From Burkholderiales bacterium (GTDB lineage Bacteria; Pseudomonadota; Gammaproteobacteria; Burkholderiales; Casimicrobiaceae): a stretch of DNA of 64,000 nucleotides. The number at the start of each line of letters is the position of its first letter. Positions within the stretch are counted from its first letter, which is position 1. The stretch is from NCBI GenBank assembly GCA_905339295.1, contig CAJPFI010000014.1, positions 43,198 through 107,197 on the forward strand, written 5' to 3'. The notes below the pieces were generated by a model, which saw only the letters and a list, made by a program, of their open reading frames with translations, was not told the DNA's origin and searched no databases. This document shows, piece after piece, positions 54,170 to 63,047 of the stretch. The position numbers were made by a program, and so were the translations under genes.

Positions 54170-55258
54170 TGTCGTGCTCCTTGACCGTGGCACCTCCGCG
54201 CCACATGCGTTTCGGATCGCCTGTCGGCGTGCGATGGAATGCATCGGGGCGATTCAGCCATCGTCACGGTGTTTCGCGAGGCCGTGCTCGGACGCGAACT
54301 CGACCACCGCCATCCGGCACTCGAGATCGTCGTAAACGTGTCCGGCACTCCCGTATTCCGGCACATTCCATCTGCCACCCTGGATTCGTGCCGGGCCGGA
54401 CACGCGACGACGAGCACGTCGCGACGCCAGATCCTGATGAAGTTCCCTCGGCTTCACGATGGTCGCCCGTGGTTCCCCGGATCGGCAAATCGACGCTGCA
54501 ATACTGCTCGCCGTCGGCCCGGCTTGACTGTGCGTAATCGCACATAACCGGCCCCGCAGCTCGGGAATGGGCCCCGGCCATGGGACCGGGGGCTGCAGGG
54601 CTCCCGAACGAGTCCCGCCCGGTGCACGGACACGGGCCCCGGCGGATTGCTTCCGAGCCAAACGAACGGCCGCTTCCGCGTCACACGGATCCCGTCGCGG
54701 GCCGGGCGCGTGCCACCATGACCCGTCACGGTCCGGGCGATGCCCGGCGACGGCCACAGCCTGCCGCAGTCCGTGGATCGGCGCGGAAACGCGCCGGCGC
54801 GCACGGCAGATAGCGGTCGCGCCTCGTTGCCGGCGATCGCTGAACGTCGCGTGCGAATGTCCGCCGGCGCGCGCCGCCGCCGGGAGACCGGTCCGCGCTC
54901 GAACGACGCTCGACGCAGGCCGCGATCCGGCAGCGTCGGCGGGCGGTCAGGGCGGCACAAGCGGCTACGCCGCCCGGCCCGGCCGCGTCTGGCGACGACT
55001 TTCGCGCATCACGTGAGCCCGCCCGCCTGCACGCCCTCGAACCGTTGTGGCAAGTCGGATGGTGCGGGCACGTCGCCGCACTTCATGCGGAGCGAGCGCC
55101 TGCCGTCCGGGCGGCGCACCGGCGCGGAGTTCCCGGCGCTTCAGCGCGCGTTTCGCTGCCGCGGGCGGCGGTCGGCCGTCGATCCGGGCGTCCGGAGGAA
55201 TTCCGGGACGTGGCCGGGGCGGCACCGGCCCGGCCGACGCGCTCCGCGGGGATGTCGG
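54170..55258. other. Gene-poor stretch before pepN
   Basis: About 1.1 kb. The only hint of coding is a minus-strand frame at 54254-54457 (next entry). The rest, 54460-55258, has random arginine-rich translations in all frames. Composition is slightly less GC-rich at 54200-54550 than in surrounding genes, so this may be decayed foreign DNA. Confidence 0.5.
54254..54457 (-). CDS. Possible small ORF or gene remnant
   Basis: 67 residues from a GTG at 54457 (VKPRELHQDLASRRARRR to VVEFASEHGLAKHRDDG). The last 36 residues have coding-like third positions; the first half does not, and no ribosome site precedes it. It could be the end of a decayed gene. Listed with low confidence. Confidence 0.22.
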   Translation of the reverse strand: MKPRELHQDLASRRARRRVSGPARIQGGRWNVPEYGSAGHVYDDLECRMAVVEFASEHGLAKHRDDG

Positions 55259-57925
55259 TCATTCGGCCAGGCTGCGCGACACGATCTCGCTCACGTCGGG
55301 CGAGAGGGCTGCCGCCACCGCGATGCGCCTGAGCTCGATCTCCACGCGGCGCCGGCGCGGCTCGGGCAGCCGCTTCCACAGTTCGAACGCGCCGGCAATG
55401 CGCGCGGCGAGCTGCGGATTCGTCCGGTCGAGCGCGAGCACCTGGTCGGCGACGAAGGCGTAGCCGGACCCGTCCGCGGCGTGGAAACGAGGGAAGTTGC
55501 GCAGCGCGAACGCGCCGACCAGCGCGCGCACGCGGTTCGGGTTCCGCGCGTTGAAGCCCGGGTGAGACAGCAGCGTGCGCACGCGCTGCAGCGTGCCTTC
55601 CCGGCGGCTCGTCGCCTCGAGCGCGAACCACTTGTCGAGCGCGAGAGGCTCGTCGCGCCAGCGCTCCTCGAAGCGTGCGAACAGCGCGTCGCGCTCGGCT
55701 GACGTCGTGTCGGCGAGCGCGCCGAGCGCCCCGATCGAGTCGGTCATGTTGTCGGCCGCGTCGAACTGCGCGACCGCGAGCGCGCGTCCGGCCGCGTCGC
55801 CGCGCTGGCCGACGTAGCGCAGGCACACGTTGGCGAGGCGCCGCCTCGCAACCTGTCCCGGCGAGGGCTCGTACGGCCCGCTGCGGCGTTGGGCGGCGTA
55901 GACGCGCTCGAACCGGTCGGGAAGCGCGCGTGCGAGCTCGCGCACGACGAACGCGCGCGCGTGGTCGACGCCGTCGACGTCGAGCACGGCGTCGAGCGAC
56001 GCGACGTACGCCGGATCGGGCGGCACGAGCGCGAGCGCGATCAGCGCCGGGTCGCTCGCGCGATCGTCGAGCAGCGCGGCGACGACGCGAGCGAGTCCGT
56101 CGGGCAGCGCCGACGCACGGCCGGCGCGGTGCTCCGCCGCGATCGCGCGGATCGCCTGTGCGAACATGCGCTGCGCGGCATCCCAGCGATTGACCGGGTC
56201 GCTGTCGTGGGCCGCGAGCAGCGCGAGGTCGGCGGCGGCGTAGTCGAACTCGACACGGACCGGTGCCGAGTAGCCGCGCGCGATCGACGGGACCGGCGCG
56301 TGCGGCACGTCGACGAACGCGAACGACTGCGCCGGCGCGGCGAGGTCGAGGACGCGCGTCGTCCCGCCCGCCTCGCGCTCGCCTTCGAGCCTCAGCGCGA
56401 GATCGCGCCCGTCCGGACCGACCAGCCCCACCGCGAGCGGGATGTGGAACGGCAGCTTCTCCGGCTGCCCGGGCGTCGGGTCGCAGCGCTGCTCGAGCGA
56501 GAGGGTGTAGGTGCGTGCCTGCGCATCGTAGGTGCCGCGTGCGCGCACGACCGGCGTTCCCGCCTGCCCGTACCAGCGGCGGAACTGCGCGAGGTCGACA
56601 CCCGAGGCGTCCGCCATCGCCTGGACGAAGTCGTCGCAGGTCACCGCCTGCCCGTCGTGGCGCTCGAAGTAGAGGTCCATGCCGCGACGGAAGCGCTCGG
56701 GACCGAGCAGCGCGTGCTGCATCCGGATGACCTCGGCGCCCTTCTCGTACACGGTGGCCGTGTAGAAGTTGTTGATCTCCTGGTATTCGTCGGGGCGCAC
56801 CGGATGCGCCATCGGCCCCGCGTCCTCGGGAAGCTGCATTCGGCGCAGGTTGTCGACGGCGCCGATGCGCTCGACCGCGCGCGAGCCCATGTCGCTCGAG
56901 AACTCCTGGTCGCGGAAGACGGTGAGACCTTCCTTGAGCGAGAGCTGGAACCAGTCGCGGCAGGTGACGCGGTTGCCGGTCCAGTTGTGGAAGTACTCGT
57001 GGCCGATGACCGCCTCGATCGCGCCGTAGTCGTCGTCGGTCGCGGTCGCCGGGTCGGCGAGCACGAGCCGGCTGTTGAAGATGTTGAGCCCTTTGTTCTC
57101 CATCGCGCCCATGTTGAAGTCGTCGGCGCAGAAGATCATGAAGCGGTCGAGGTCGTACTCGCGGCCGTACGTGTCCTCGTCCCAGCGCATCGCGCGCTTG
57201 AGCGATTCCATCGCCCACTGGCAGCGCGGGATATTCCGGGGCGTCGAGTGGATCGCGAGGTGCACGCGCCGGCCGGACATCGTCGTGTACGTGTCCTCGA
57301 GCGACGCGAGGTCGCCGGCGACGAGCGCGAACAGGTAGGTCGGCTTCGGGAACGGGTCGTGCCAGGTCGCGAAGTGGCGCCCGTCCGCGAGCCCGCCGGC
57401 CGCGACGAGGTTGCCGTTCGACAGCATCACCGGATAGCGCGTGCGGTCGCCCCTGAGCGTCACCGTGAACGTCGACAGGACGTCCGGCCGGTCCGGGAAG
57501 TACGTGATGCGCCGGAAGCCCTCCGGCTCGCATTGCGTGCAGAACACGCCCGACGACACGTAGAGCCCCTCGAGCGCGACGTTCTTTTCCGGCGCGATGC
57601 GCGAGCGCACGACGATCGTCCCGGCGTCGGGGGCGTCCGGCAGCGTGAGCGCGGCGTCGGTCACGATCGCCTCGGCGGACCCGAGCACGCGGCCGTTCAG
57701 CTCGACGCGGACCGCGTCCTGCTGCTCGCCGTCGAGGACCAGCGGTGCCCAGCGGTCCTCGCCCGTCGCGGCGGGATTGCGCCGGTACGCGAGCGTGGAC
57801 CTGACCTCCGTCGCGGCCGGGTCGAGGTCGATCTCCAGCGCGACGCGGTCGATCAGGAACGCCGGCGGACGGTAGTCGAGCCGGCGCTTCACCGGCGGAC
57901 GCCCGTCGCGCGGATGCATCGCCAT
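55259..57925 (-). CDS. pepN: Aminopeptidase N
   Basis: 888-residue M1 zinc aminopeptidase of the alanyl-aminopeptidase (PepN) type. GAMEN substrate motif (MGAMENKGLN), zinc motif HEYFHNW with the distal Glu in SLKEGLTVFRDQEF, and the long C-terminal helical domain. Acts in cytosolic peptide breakdown. ATG 57925 overlaps the stop of the FKBP gene (TGATG), so the two are coupled. An alternative ATG two codons later. Confidence 0.95.
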   Translation of the reverse strand: MAMHPRDGRPPVKRRLDYRPPAFLIDRVALEIDLDPAATEVRSTLAYRRNPAATGEDRWAPLVLDGEQQDAVRVELNGRVLGSAEAIVTDAALTLPDAPDAGTIVVRSRIAPEKNVALEGLYVSSGVFCTQCEPEGFRRITYFPDRPDVLSTFTVTLRGDRTRYPVMLSNGNLVAAGGLADGRHFATWHDPFPKPTYLFALVAGDLASLEDTYTTMSGRRVHLAIHSTPRNIPRCQWAMESLKRAMRWDEDTYGREYDLDRFMIFCADDFNMGAMENKGLNIFNSRLVLADPATATDDDYGAIEAVIGHEYFHNWTGNRVTCRDWFQLSLKEGLTVFRDQEFSSDMGSRAVERIGAVDNLRRMQLPEDAGPMAHPVRPDEYQEINNFYTATVYEKGAEVIRMQHALLGPERFRRGMDLYFERHDGQAVTCDDFVQAMADASGVDLAQFRRWYGQAGTPVVRARGTYDAQARTYTLSLEQRCDPTPGQPEKLPFHIPLAVGLVGPDGRDLALRLEGEREAGGTTRVLDLAAPAQSFAFVDVPHAPVPSIARGYSAPVRVEFDYAAADLALLAAHDSDPVNRWDAAQRMFAQAIRAIAAEHRAGRASALPDGLARVVAALLDDRASDPALIALALVPPDPAYVASLDAVLDVDGVDHARAFVVRELARALPDRFERVYAAQRRSGPYEPSPGQVARRRLANVCLRYVGQRGDAAGRALAVAQFDAADNMTDSIGALGALADTTSAERDALFARFEERWRDEPLALDKWFALEATSRREGTLQRVRTLLSHPGFNARNPNRVRALVGAFALRNFPRFHAADGSGYAFVADQVLALDRTNPQLAARIAGAFELWKRLPEPRRRRVEIELRRIAVAAALSPDVSEIVSRSLAE

Positions 57926-58395
57926 CAACGGACCTCGAGCAGCTCGACGTCGAAGACCAGCGTCGCGTTGGGGGGGATCACGCCGCCCGCGCCGCGGGCG
58001 CCGTACCCCATGTCCGGCGGGATGACGAGCGTGCGCTTGCCGCCGACCTTCATGCCGGACACGCCTTCGTCCCAGCCACGGATGACGCGCCCACCGCCCA
58101 GCGGGAAGACGAACGGCTCGCCGCGGTCGAGCGAGCTGTCGAATTTGCGACCCTTGCCTTCCGGCTGCGCCGGGTCGTAGAGCCAGCCCGTGTAGTGGAC
58201 GGCGACCGGCTTGCCCTTCACGGCTTCGGTGCCAGTCCCTTGTTTGGTATCGACTTTCTTGAGCGTGGTCACGGTGGCATCCATCTTGCTGCCCCGAGGG
58301 GAGGCAGGGTTGGCGGGGGTCTGGGCGAACGCGGCCGGCGCATGGGCCGGCAGGAGCGCGCACAGCGCGAGGACGTGAAGGAGCGATCTGGCCAT
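57925..58395 (-). CDS. FKBP-type peptidyl-prolyl isomerase, exported
   Basis: 156-residue single-domain FKBP with a signal peptide (1-24, cleavage near AFA-QT). The FKBP core shows [42 protein letters not shown], and the closing [26 protein letters not shown], with active-site aromatics kept. Works as a periplasmic folding helper. Its stop overlaps pepN's start. Confidence 0.93.
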   Translation of the reverse strand: MARSLLHVLALCALLPAHAPAAFAQTPANPASPRGSKMDATVTTLKKVDTKQGTGTEAVKGKPVAVHYTGWLYDPAQPEGKGRKFDSSLDRGEPFVFPLGGGRVIRGWDEGVSGMKVGGKRTLVIPPDMGYGARGAGGVIPPNATLVFDVELLEVR

Positions 58396-58513
58396 GGGTG
58401 CTTCGCGAGTGGACGGGGACCGTCGCGCCGGGACCGCCATGCGGCCCCGGGAGACCGGTAGCCGGGGCGGGCGACGGTGGCCGCCATTGTAGCGGAGGCT
58501 CGCAGCCGGTCTT

Positions 58514-58542
58514 TTGCGCGGCCCCGGGAATTCGTCTATAAC
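58514..58542 (+). promoter_or_regulatory. Promoter before the PilZ-motif gene
   Basis: TATAAC (58537-58542, 5 of 6) with TTGCGC (58514-58519, 3 of 6) at a 17-base spacer, about 95 bases before the ATG. In the divergent spacer a TACAAT on the minus strand (58486-58491) may serve the FKBP/pepN side. Confidence 0.45.
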
Positions 58543-58637
58543 TCCCGATTCGCTTGTCGGCCATCCGGCCCGGCCGGACGTCTCGGGCTTGCTCGCCCTG
58601 AGGTCGCCTAACCGCACACCGCCCGGCGCCGCCACGC

Positions 58638-60332
58638 ATGTTCGAATTCCTGACCTCGAGCAAGGACGCGACCGACCCGCTGGTGTCGGCGAAGTCCGTT
58701 TCCGCCTGGCTGCGCCAGTTGCCGGCGCTCGACGTGATCGGGCGCCAGCAGCACGTGATGCGCGCGTTCGACGGGATGCGCCTGTCGCGCAAGCCGGTCG
58801 ATCCCGCGCGCGTGCAGGCGATCCAGTTCCTCGACGCCGCGCTCGGCGCCGACCGCCGGCAGCTCATCAAGCAGTACGTCGAGAACGCCGAGACCGGTCC
58901 CAAGCTCGCCGAGCGGCTCTGGCACGCCATCTACGACATGGCGCAGGGCTTCATGTACGCGTACCACGGCGCGCTGGAGGAGGGCCTGTCGCAGGAGGGA
59001 AACGCGCGCTGGAAGCCGTTGATCCCGCTCCTCTTCACCCGGCACACGCATTACGCCGGCACCGACGCCAAGCTGCGCGTGTTCCGCTACGAGCGCTGGA
59101 TTCCGGCGAAGTGGGCGGACCTGCACCGCTCGTTCCTGCGCGCCACCGAGCTCGGCGTCGAGCGCGTCCCGACCGTGATGACGAGCGCCGGACCGAACGC
59201 GACCTCGTGGACGCTCGAGCAGGAGTACCTGTACACGCTCCTCGTCCACCAGCTCAACACCGGCAACATGTCGCCCGGCGAGCTCGACTGGGCGTGCTCG
59301 CAGCTGCGCGCATGGAGCCGGCGGCTCGCGCTCGACGCGGTGCCGCGCTCGCCGGAGGGCTTCTTCATCGACATCGCCGGCCGCACCGGCCTTCAGCGGC
59401 GCACCGGGAACGACTCGGGCTCGATGCTGCGTTACGTCGACACCTCGCCGCTCGCCGACCAGATCGACCGGGCGACGATGGCGCTGCGCCACGCCGAGAA
59501 CTCCGACCAGGGGCCCGCGGGGCCCATCAACCAGCAGCGCATCGCCGTGCTCGAGAAGGTGCGCCCGTCGGTGGCGCCCAACGTGCAGAGCGATCTTCGC
59601 CGCGACGCGCGCATCGCGTGCAAGGTGCCGGCGCGCGTGCGCATCGGGCTCGCGCGCGTGTGCCGCGAGCTCGAGGCGCGGGACGTCTCCGAGGTGGTGC
59701 CCGACGGCGGCGGCGCCGAGCAGATCGAGGTGTATGCGGTCGCCGACACGCCGCGCAGCAAGCGGCCGACGCCCGACGAGCACGACTCGCTGGTCGCGAG
59801 CCTGGCGTCGTTCTCCGACCCGATGTGGCAGGTCAAGGACCGCAGCGTCGCGGGGCTTCGCATCGCGGCGTCGGGCGGGATCGGCCAGAGCCTCGCGCTC
59901 GGCGGCCTGCTCGCGGTCAGGCAGAGCGACGTTTCCGACTGGGTGCTCGGCGTCGTACGGCGGCTGAACAAGCTCTCCAACGAGGAAGTCGAGGCGGGCG
60001 TGTCGATCATCGCCGAGCGCTTCGTGCCGGTGACGCTCTACACGAAGCGCGACCCGCGCGACGACATGGGCTTCGTCGTGAACGGCATCGACGTCGGGAC
60101 GCTGGGCGCGCGCTTCGACGGCATCTACCTGCCGCCACCCTCGCGGCCCGACAAGCCGCTCGCGGTCAAGACGCTGATCGTGCCGACGTCCGAGTACTCG
60201 GACGGGCGCAGCGTCATCCTGATGACCGGCCGCTCCGTCTACACGGTGGCGCTTCGCCACCTGGTCGAGCAGCGCGCGGAATGGAGCTGGGCGACGATCC
60301 AGATCCTGGAGAAGAAGGCGCGCGGAGGGTAA
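58638..60332 (+). CDS. Large PilZ-motif protein, putative c-di-GMP receptor
   Basis: 564 residues. The first 310 are helical and match no family I recognise. Two PilZ hallmarks follow: RRDAR (321-325, RxxxR) and DRSVAG (401-406, DxSxxG), separated by an unusually long 75-residue insert; beta strands around both support a PilZ domain. The C-terminal 150 residues are again unassigned. No signal or membrane segment. If the motifs are functional it binds cyclic di-GMP; the gene stands alone, convergent with tolA. Confidence 0.75.
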   Translation: MFEFLTSSKDATDPLVSAKSVSAWLRQLPALDVIGRQQHVMRAFDGMRLSRKPVDPARVQAIQFLDAALGADRRQLIKQYVENAETGPKLAERLWHAIYDMAQGFMYAYHGALEEGLSQEGNARWKPLIPLLFTRHTHYAGTDAKLRVFRYERWIPAKWADLHRSFLRATELGVERVPTVMTSAGPNATSWTLEQEYLYTLLVHQLNTGNMSPGELDWACSQLRAWSRRLALDAVPRSPEGFFIDIAGRTGLQRRTGNDSGSMLRYVDTSPLADQIDRATMALRHAENSDQGPAGPINQQRIAVLEKVRPSVAPNVQSDLRRDARIACKVPARVRIGLARVCRELEARDVSEVVPDGGGAEQIEVYAVADTPRSKRPTPDEHDSLVASLASFSDPMWQVKDRSVAGLRIAASGGIGQSLALGGLLAVRQSDVSDWVLGVVRRLNKLSNEEVEAGVSIIAERFVPVTLYTKRDPRDDMGFVVNGIDVGTLGARFDGIYLPPPSRPDKPLAVKTLIVPTSEYSDGRSVILMTGRSVYTVALRHLVEQRAEWSWATIQILEKKARGG

Positions 60333-60336
60333 CCCC

Positions 60337-60357
60337 GAAGCGAACGCCGTTCGCTTC
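60337..60357. terminator. Bidirectional hairpin between convergent genes
   Basis: Perfect 9-bp stem GAAGCGAAC / GTTCGCTTC with a 3-base loop, 4 bases after the PilZ-gene stop and 32 bases beyond the tolA stop. No T-run on either side, so termination strength is uncertain. Confidence 0.55.
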
Positions 60358-60389
60358 CCCCGGAGGCGCGTCGCGCCGGGCGGCGCCGG

Positions 60390-61253
60390 TCAATCGCGTG
60401 GGCGGAAGCGCAGCGTCAGCGTGCGCGAGAACATCTCGGTGCGATCGGGCCGCGGCAGCGGACTCGACTTCAGGATCGCGCGCTGGACGGCCTCGTCGTA
60501 GGCGCGGAAACCGCTCGACTTCCGCAGCTGTGCCTCGAGAATCTCGCCGGTCGGCAGCTGGATCACGTCGAACACCGCCTCCGGATTGCCGGGCAGTTCG
60601 GGCGGAACGATCACGTTGCCGCGGATCTTGGCCTGGATGCGGCGAATCCAGTCGGCCTGCGCGGCTGCGCGTGCGTTCGCCTCGGCCTGCACTCTCGCAC
60701 GCGCCTCGGACTCGATGCGCGCCTTCGTCTCGGCCTGCGCGCGCTCGGCCGCTTCGCGCTCGGCCTGCTCGCGCATCGCCTCGGTCGCACGCTGCTGCCG
60801 CTCGCGCGCCTCGGCTGCGCGCGCCTCGTCGGCCTTGCGCTTCTCCTCCGCGAGCCGCTTCTCGTCGGCCGCCTTCCGGTCGCGCTCGCGCTTCTCGGCC
60901 TCGGCCTTGTCGCGCCGGCGCCGCTCGTCTTCCTGCTTCGCCTTGAGCGCGAGCTCGACGTCGTGCCGGTCGACCTTCGGCGGAGGAGGCGGCTCGACCT
61001 TCGGCGGCGGATCGGGCTTCGGCTCCGGCCTGGGCGGCTCGACCCTGGGAGGAGGCTCGGGCTCGCGCGCCTTCGCCGGCGGCGCGTACAACTCGGCGGA
61101 AACGACCTCGGGCGCGCGGCTCTGCCAGCGGACCGACCAGACCAGCACGCCGATGAACGCGATGTGCACGAGGATCGCGAGGACGAGAGCGAGCCGGCGC
61201 CCGGGCCGTCGACGCCGCTCGAACCCGTTCTGCGGGCGTCGCTCGCCTTTCAT
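60390..61253 (-). CDS. tolA: Cell-envelope integrity protein TolA
   Basis: 287 residues: one N-terminal membrane helix (about 21-43), a proline-rich linker (57-93) with PEPPPRVEPP-type repeats, a long Lys/Glu/Ala/Arg-rich helix (95-205), and a small C-terminal domain (GNVIVPPELPGNPEAVFDV to RTLTLRFRPRD) that contacts the outer membrane. Part of Tol-Pal. tolB and pal, which usually follow, are absent: the next gene is convergent. Confidence 0.93.
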   Translation of the reverse strand: MKGERRPQNGFERRRRPGRRLALVLAILVHIAFIGVLVWSVRWQSRAPEVVSAELYAPPAKAREPEPPPRVEPPRPEPKPDPPPKVEPPPPPKVDRHDVELALKAKQEDERRRRDKAEAEKRERDRKAADEKRLAEEKRKADEARAAEARERQQRATEAMREQAEREAAERAQAETKARIESEARARVQAEANARAAAQADWIRRIQAKIRGNVIVPPELPGNPEAVFDVIQLPTGEILEAQLRKSSGFRAYDEAVQRAILKSSPLPRPDRTEMFSRTLTLRFRPRD

Positions 61254-61257
61254 CGGA

Positions 61258-61674
61258 TCACGTCTGCGGGGGGCGGGCGAGCAGCCCGACCCTGCGCACG
61301 CCGTTGCGCTGGAGCAGGTCGAGCACCGACAGCACGTCCTCGTAGCGGGCGGCCTTGTCGGCCGCGATCACCACGCCCTGGTCGGGCGCGCGCGCCTGCT
61401 TCGCCGCGATGCGCGCGACGAGCTCGTCGCGCGACACCTTGATCGCCGAAGTGCCCGGCGCGCCCTGGTCGCGCAGCCACAGCGACAGGTCGCGCCGCAG
61501 CGTCACCTCGAGCGGCGCGACCGGGACCGTGAGCTTCGTGCCGACCGACGGCAGCGCGATCTCGCCCGGCGAGATGAGGGGCGCCGTGACCATGAAGATC
61601 ACGAGCAGCACCAGCATCACGTCGATGTACGGCACGACGTTGATCTGGCTCATGCTCTTGCGGGGGCGGCGCAT
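61258..61674 (-). CDS. tolR: TolR (ExbD/TolR family)
   Basis: 138-residue inner-membrane Tol component. One helix near 14-34 contains the channel aspartate (YIDVMLVLLVIFMVTAPL), then the periplasmic domain ending VGLLARPPQT. ATG 61674 is preceded at once by 7-bp tandem repeats (61679-61700), without a clear ribosome site. 4 bases before tolA but 201 bases after tolQ, a much larger gap than usual. Confidence 0.92.
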   Translation of the reverse strand: MRRPRKSMSQINVVPYIDVMLVLLVIFMVTAPLISPGEIALPSVGTKLTVPVAPLEVTLRRDLSLWLRDQGAPGTSAIKVSRDELVARIAAKQARAPDQGVVIAADKAARYEDVLSVLDLLQRNGVRRVGLLARPPQT

Positions 61675-61678
61675 GGCA

Positions 61679-61700
61679 GGGATCAGGGATCGGGGATCAG
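61679..61700. repeat. 7-bp tandem repeat GGGATC(A/G) before tolR
   Basis: Three units (61679-61685, 61686-61692, 61693-61699), 4 bases upstream of the tolR start codon on its strand. The unit is nearly the same as the ATCGGGG repeat at the AEC transporter start. Confidence 0.8.
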
Positions 61701-61875
61701 AGGACGGAGCGACGGCCTCGCCCGTGGCGGCGCATCGAGCGCCGGGAAACGACGTCGCGTCGAACGACAGTCGACGTTCGACGGTCTCGACAGGCGAACG
61801 CTTCACCCGCGCTCGATGCGCGGCCGATCGGGACTCCGGGGCGACCGACCTCCGTCATCTGGCCTCTGTCTCCGG
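61701..61875. other. Spacer inside the tol operon
   Basis: Together with the tandem repeat this makes 201 bases between tolQ and tolR. It holds an inverted repeat with CGTCGAAC/GTTCGACG arms and no gene. It may contain a promoter for tolR-tolA or be an insertion scar. Confidence 0.5.
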
Positions 61876-62544
61876 CTAGCCCTGCCGTTGCAGGATGTTG
61901 GAGAACTCCTCGATGAACGTCTCGTACCGCGTCGCGAGCCGGTCCACGTCGTGCGTGTAGCGGTTGTAGGCGACCACCGCGGGAATCGCGGCGAACAGGC
62001 CCATGGCGGTCGCGACCAGCGCTTCCGCGATGCCGGGCGCGACCTGCGCGAGCGTCGCCTGCGCGACGTTCGACAGCCCGCGGAATGCGTTCATGATGCC
62101 CCACACGGTGCCGAAGAGCCCGATGTACGGCGACACCGAGCCGACGCTCGCGAGGCCGGACAGGTGCGCCTCGAGCAGGTCGATCTCGCGCTGGTAGGCC
62201 GCGCGCATCGCGCGTCGCGCGGCGTCCAGCGTGAGCTGCGCGCTCGACCCCTGGCGGCGGTGCTTCGCGTACTCGCGGAAGCCCGCGGAGAAGATGTGCT
62301 CGAGGCCGCCGCCGTTGCGGCTCTGCGAGGACTTCTGGAAGAGCTCGGCCAGGTCGCCCCCCTTCCAGAACTCGTCCTCGAAGCGGCCGGCCTCGCGCTT
62401 GGCGGCCGACAGCTGGAACATCTTGAGGAAGATCTGCCACCAGCTCCACATCGAGAGCAGCGCGAGCAGTCCCATGACCGCCTGAACGACGATCGACGCG
62501 TTCGCGATCATCGCGAGGAACGACAGGTCGGTGTGAACGTTCAC
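61876..62544 (-). CDS. tolQ: TolQ (MotA/TolQ/ExbB family)
   Basis: 222-residue inner-membrane proton-channel subunit that energises TolA. Three helices (about 15-38, 130-155, 170-190) and the family stretch GLASVGSVSPYIGLFGTVWGIMNAF. GTG start at 62544 overlaps the ybgC stop (GTGA), as is usual for ybgC-tolQ. Ends SNILQRQG. Confidence 0.94.
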   Translation of the reverse strand: MNVHTDLSFLAMIANASIVVQAVMGLLALLSMWSWWQIFLKMFQLSAAKREAGRFEDEFWKGGDLAELFQKSSQSRNGGGLEHIFSAGFREYAKHRRQGSSAQLTLDAARRAMRAAYQREIDLLEAHLSGLASVGSVSPYIGLFGTVWGIMNAFRGLSNVAQATLAQVAPGIAEALVATAMGLFAAIPAVVAYNRYTHDVDRLATRYETFIEEFSNILQRQG

Positions 62545-63047
62545 CGCGGGAGCTCCAGCAGGCGGGCGAGATCGTCGGGGATGCGCGCCGGCTTCCAGCC
62601 GTCGCGCGCGAGGCAGGCGAGCCGGATGCGCGCGTCGACGAGCGACTCGCCGTCGCGGAGGACGGACTGGCGCGCCAGGAGCTGCGCGCGTCCGGCCGCC
62701 TCGAACGCCACCGTGGCCTCGAGCCGGTCGCCCAGCCGGGCCGCGCCGCGGAAGTCGATCTCGGCCCGGGTCACGACGAATACGACGCCGTGGGCGCGCT
62801 CGAGTTCCGGGAGCGGAATCGCGTGCGCGTCGAGCCACTCGGTGCGGGCCCGTTCCATGAACTTGAGGTAATTGGCGTAGTAGACGACTCCGGCGGCATC
62901 GGTGTCCTCGTAGTAAACGCGCAACGGAAACGCGAAGGGTCGACCGATCGCCGGACGTCCTTCCCCGGGCCCGTTCGATTCGCGAGCGTCGCGCACACCC
63001 TCCGGAGGGAGGGCGCGAGCGCCCTGGGGCCGTCCCGTGGTGCTCAT
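62541..63047 (-). CDS. ybgC: Tol-Pal-associated acyl-CoA thioesterase YbgC
   Basis: 168-residue hotdog-fold thioesterase. Active-site region [28 protein letters not shown] is the YbgC signature with the catalytic Asp. The N-terminal 38 residues are a Gly/Pro-rich extension; an internal start is possible, but the ATG at 63047 overlaps the ruvB stop (ATGA), which supports it. First gene of the tol cluster. Confidence 0.92.
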   Translation of the reverse strand: MSTTGRPQGARALPPEGVRDARESNGPGEGRPAIGRPFAFPLRVYYEDTDAAGVVYYANYLKFMERARTEWLDAHAIPLPELERAHGVVFVVTRAEIDFRGAARLGDRLEATVAFEAAGRAQLLARQSVLRDGESLVDARIRLACLARDGWKPARIPDDLARLLELPR

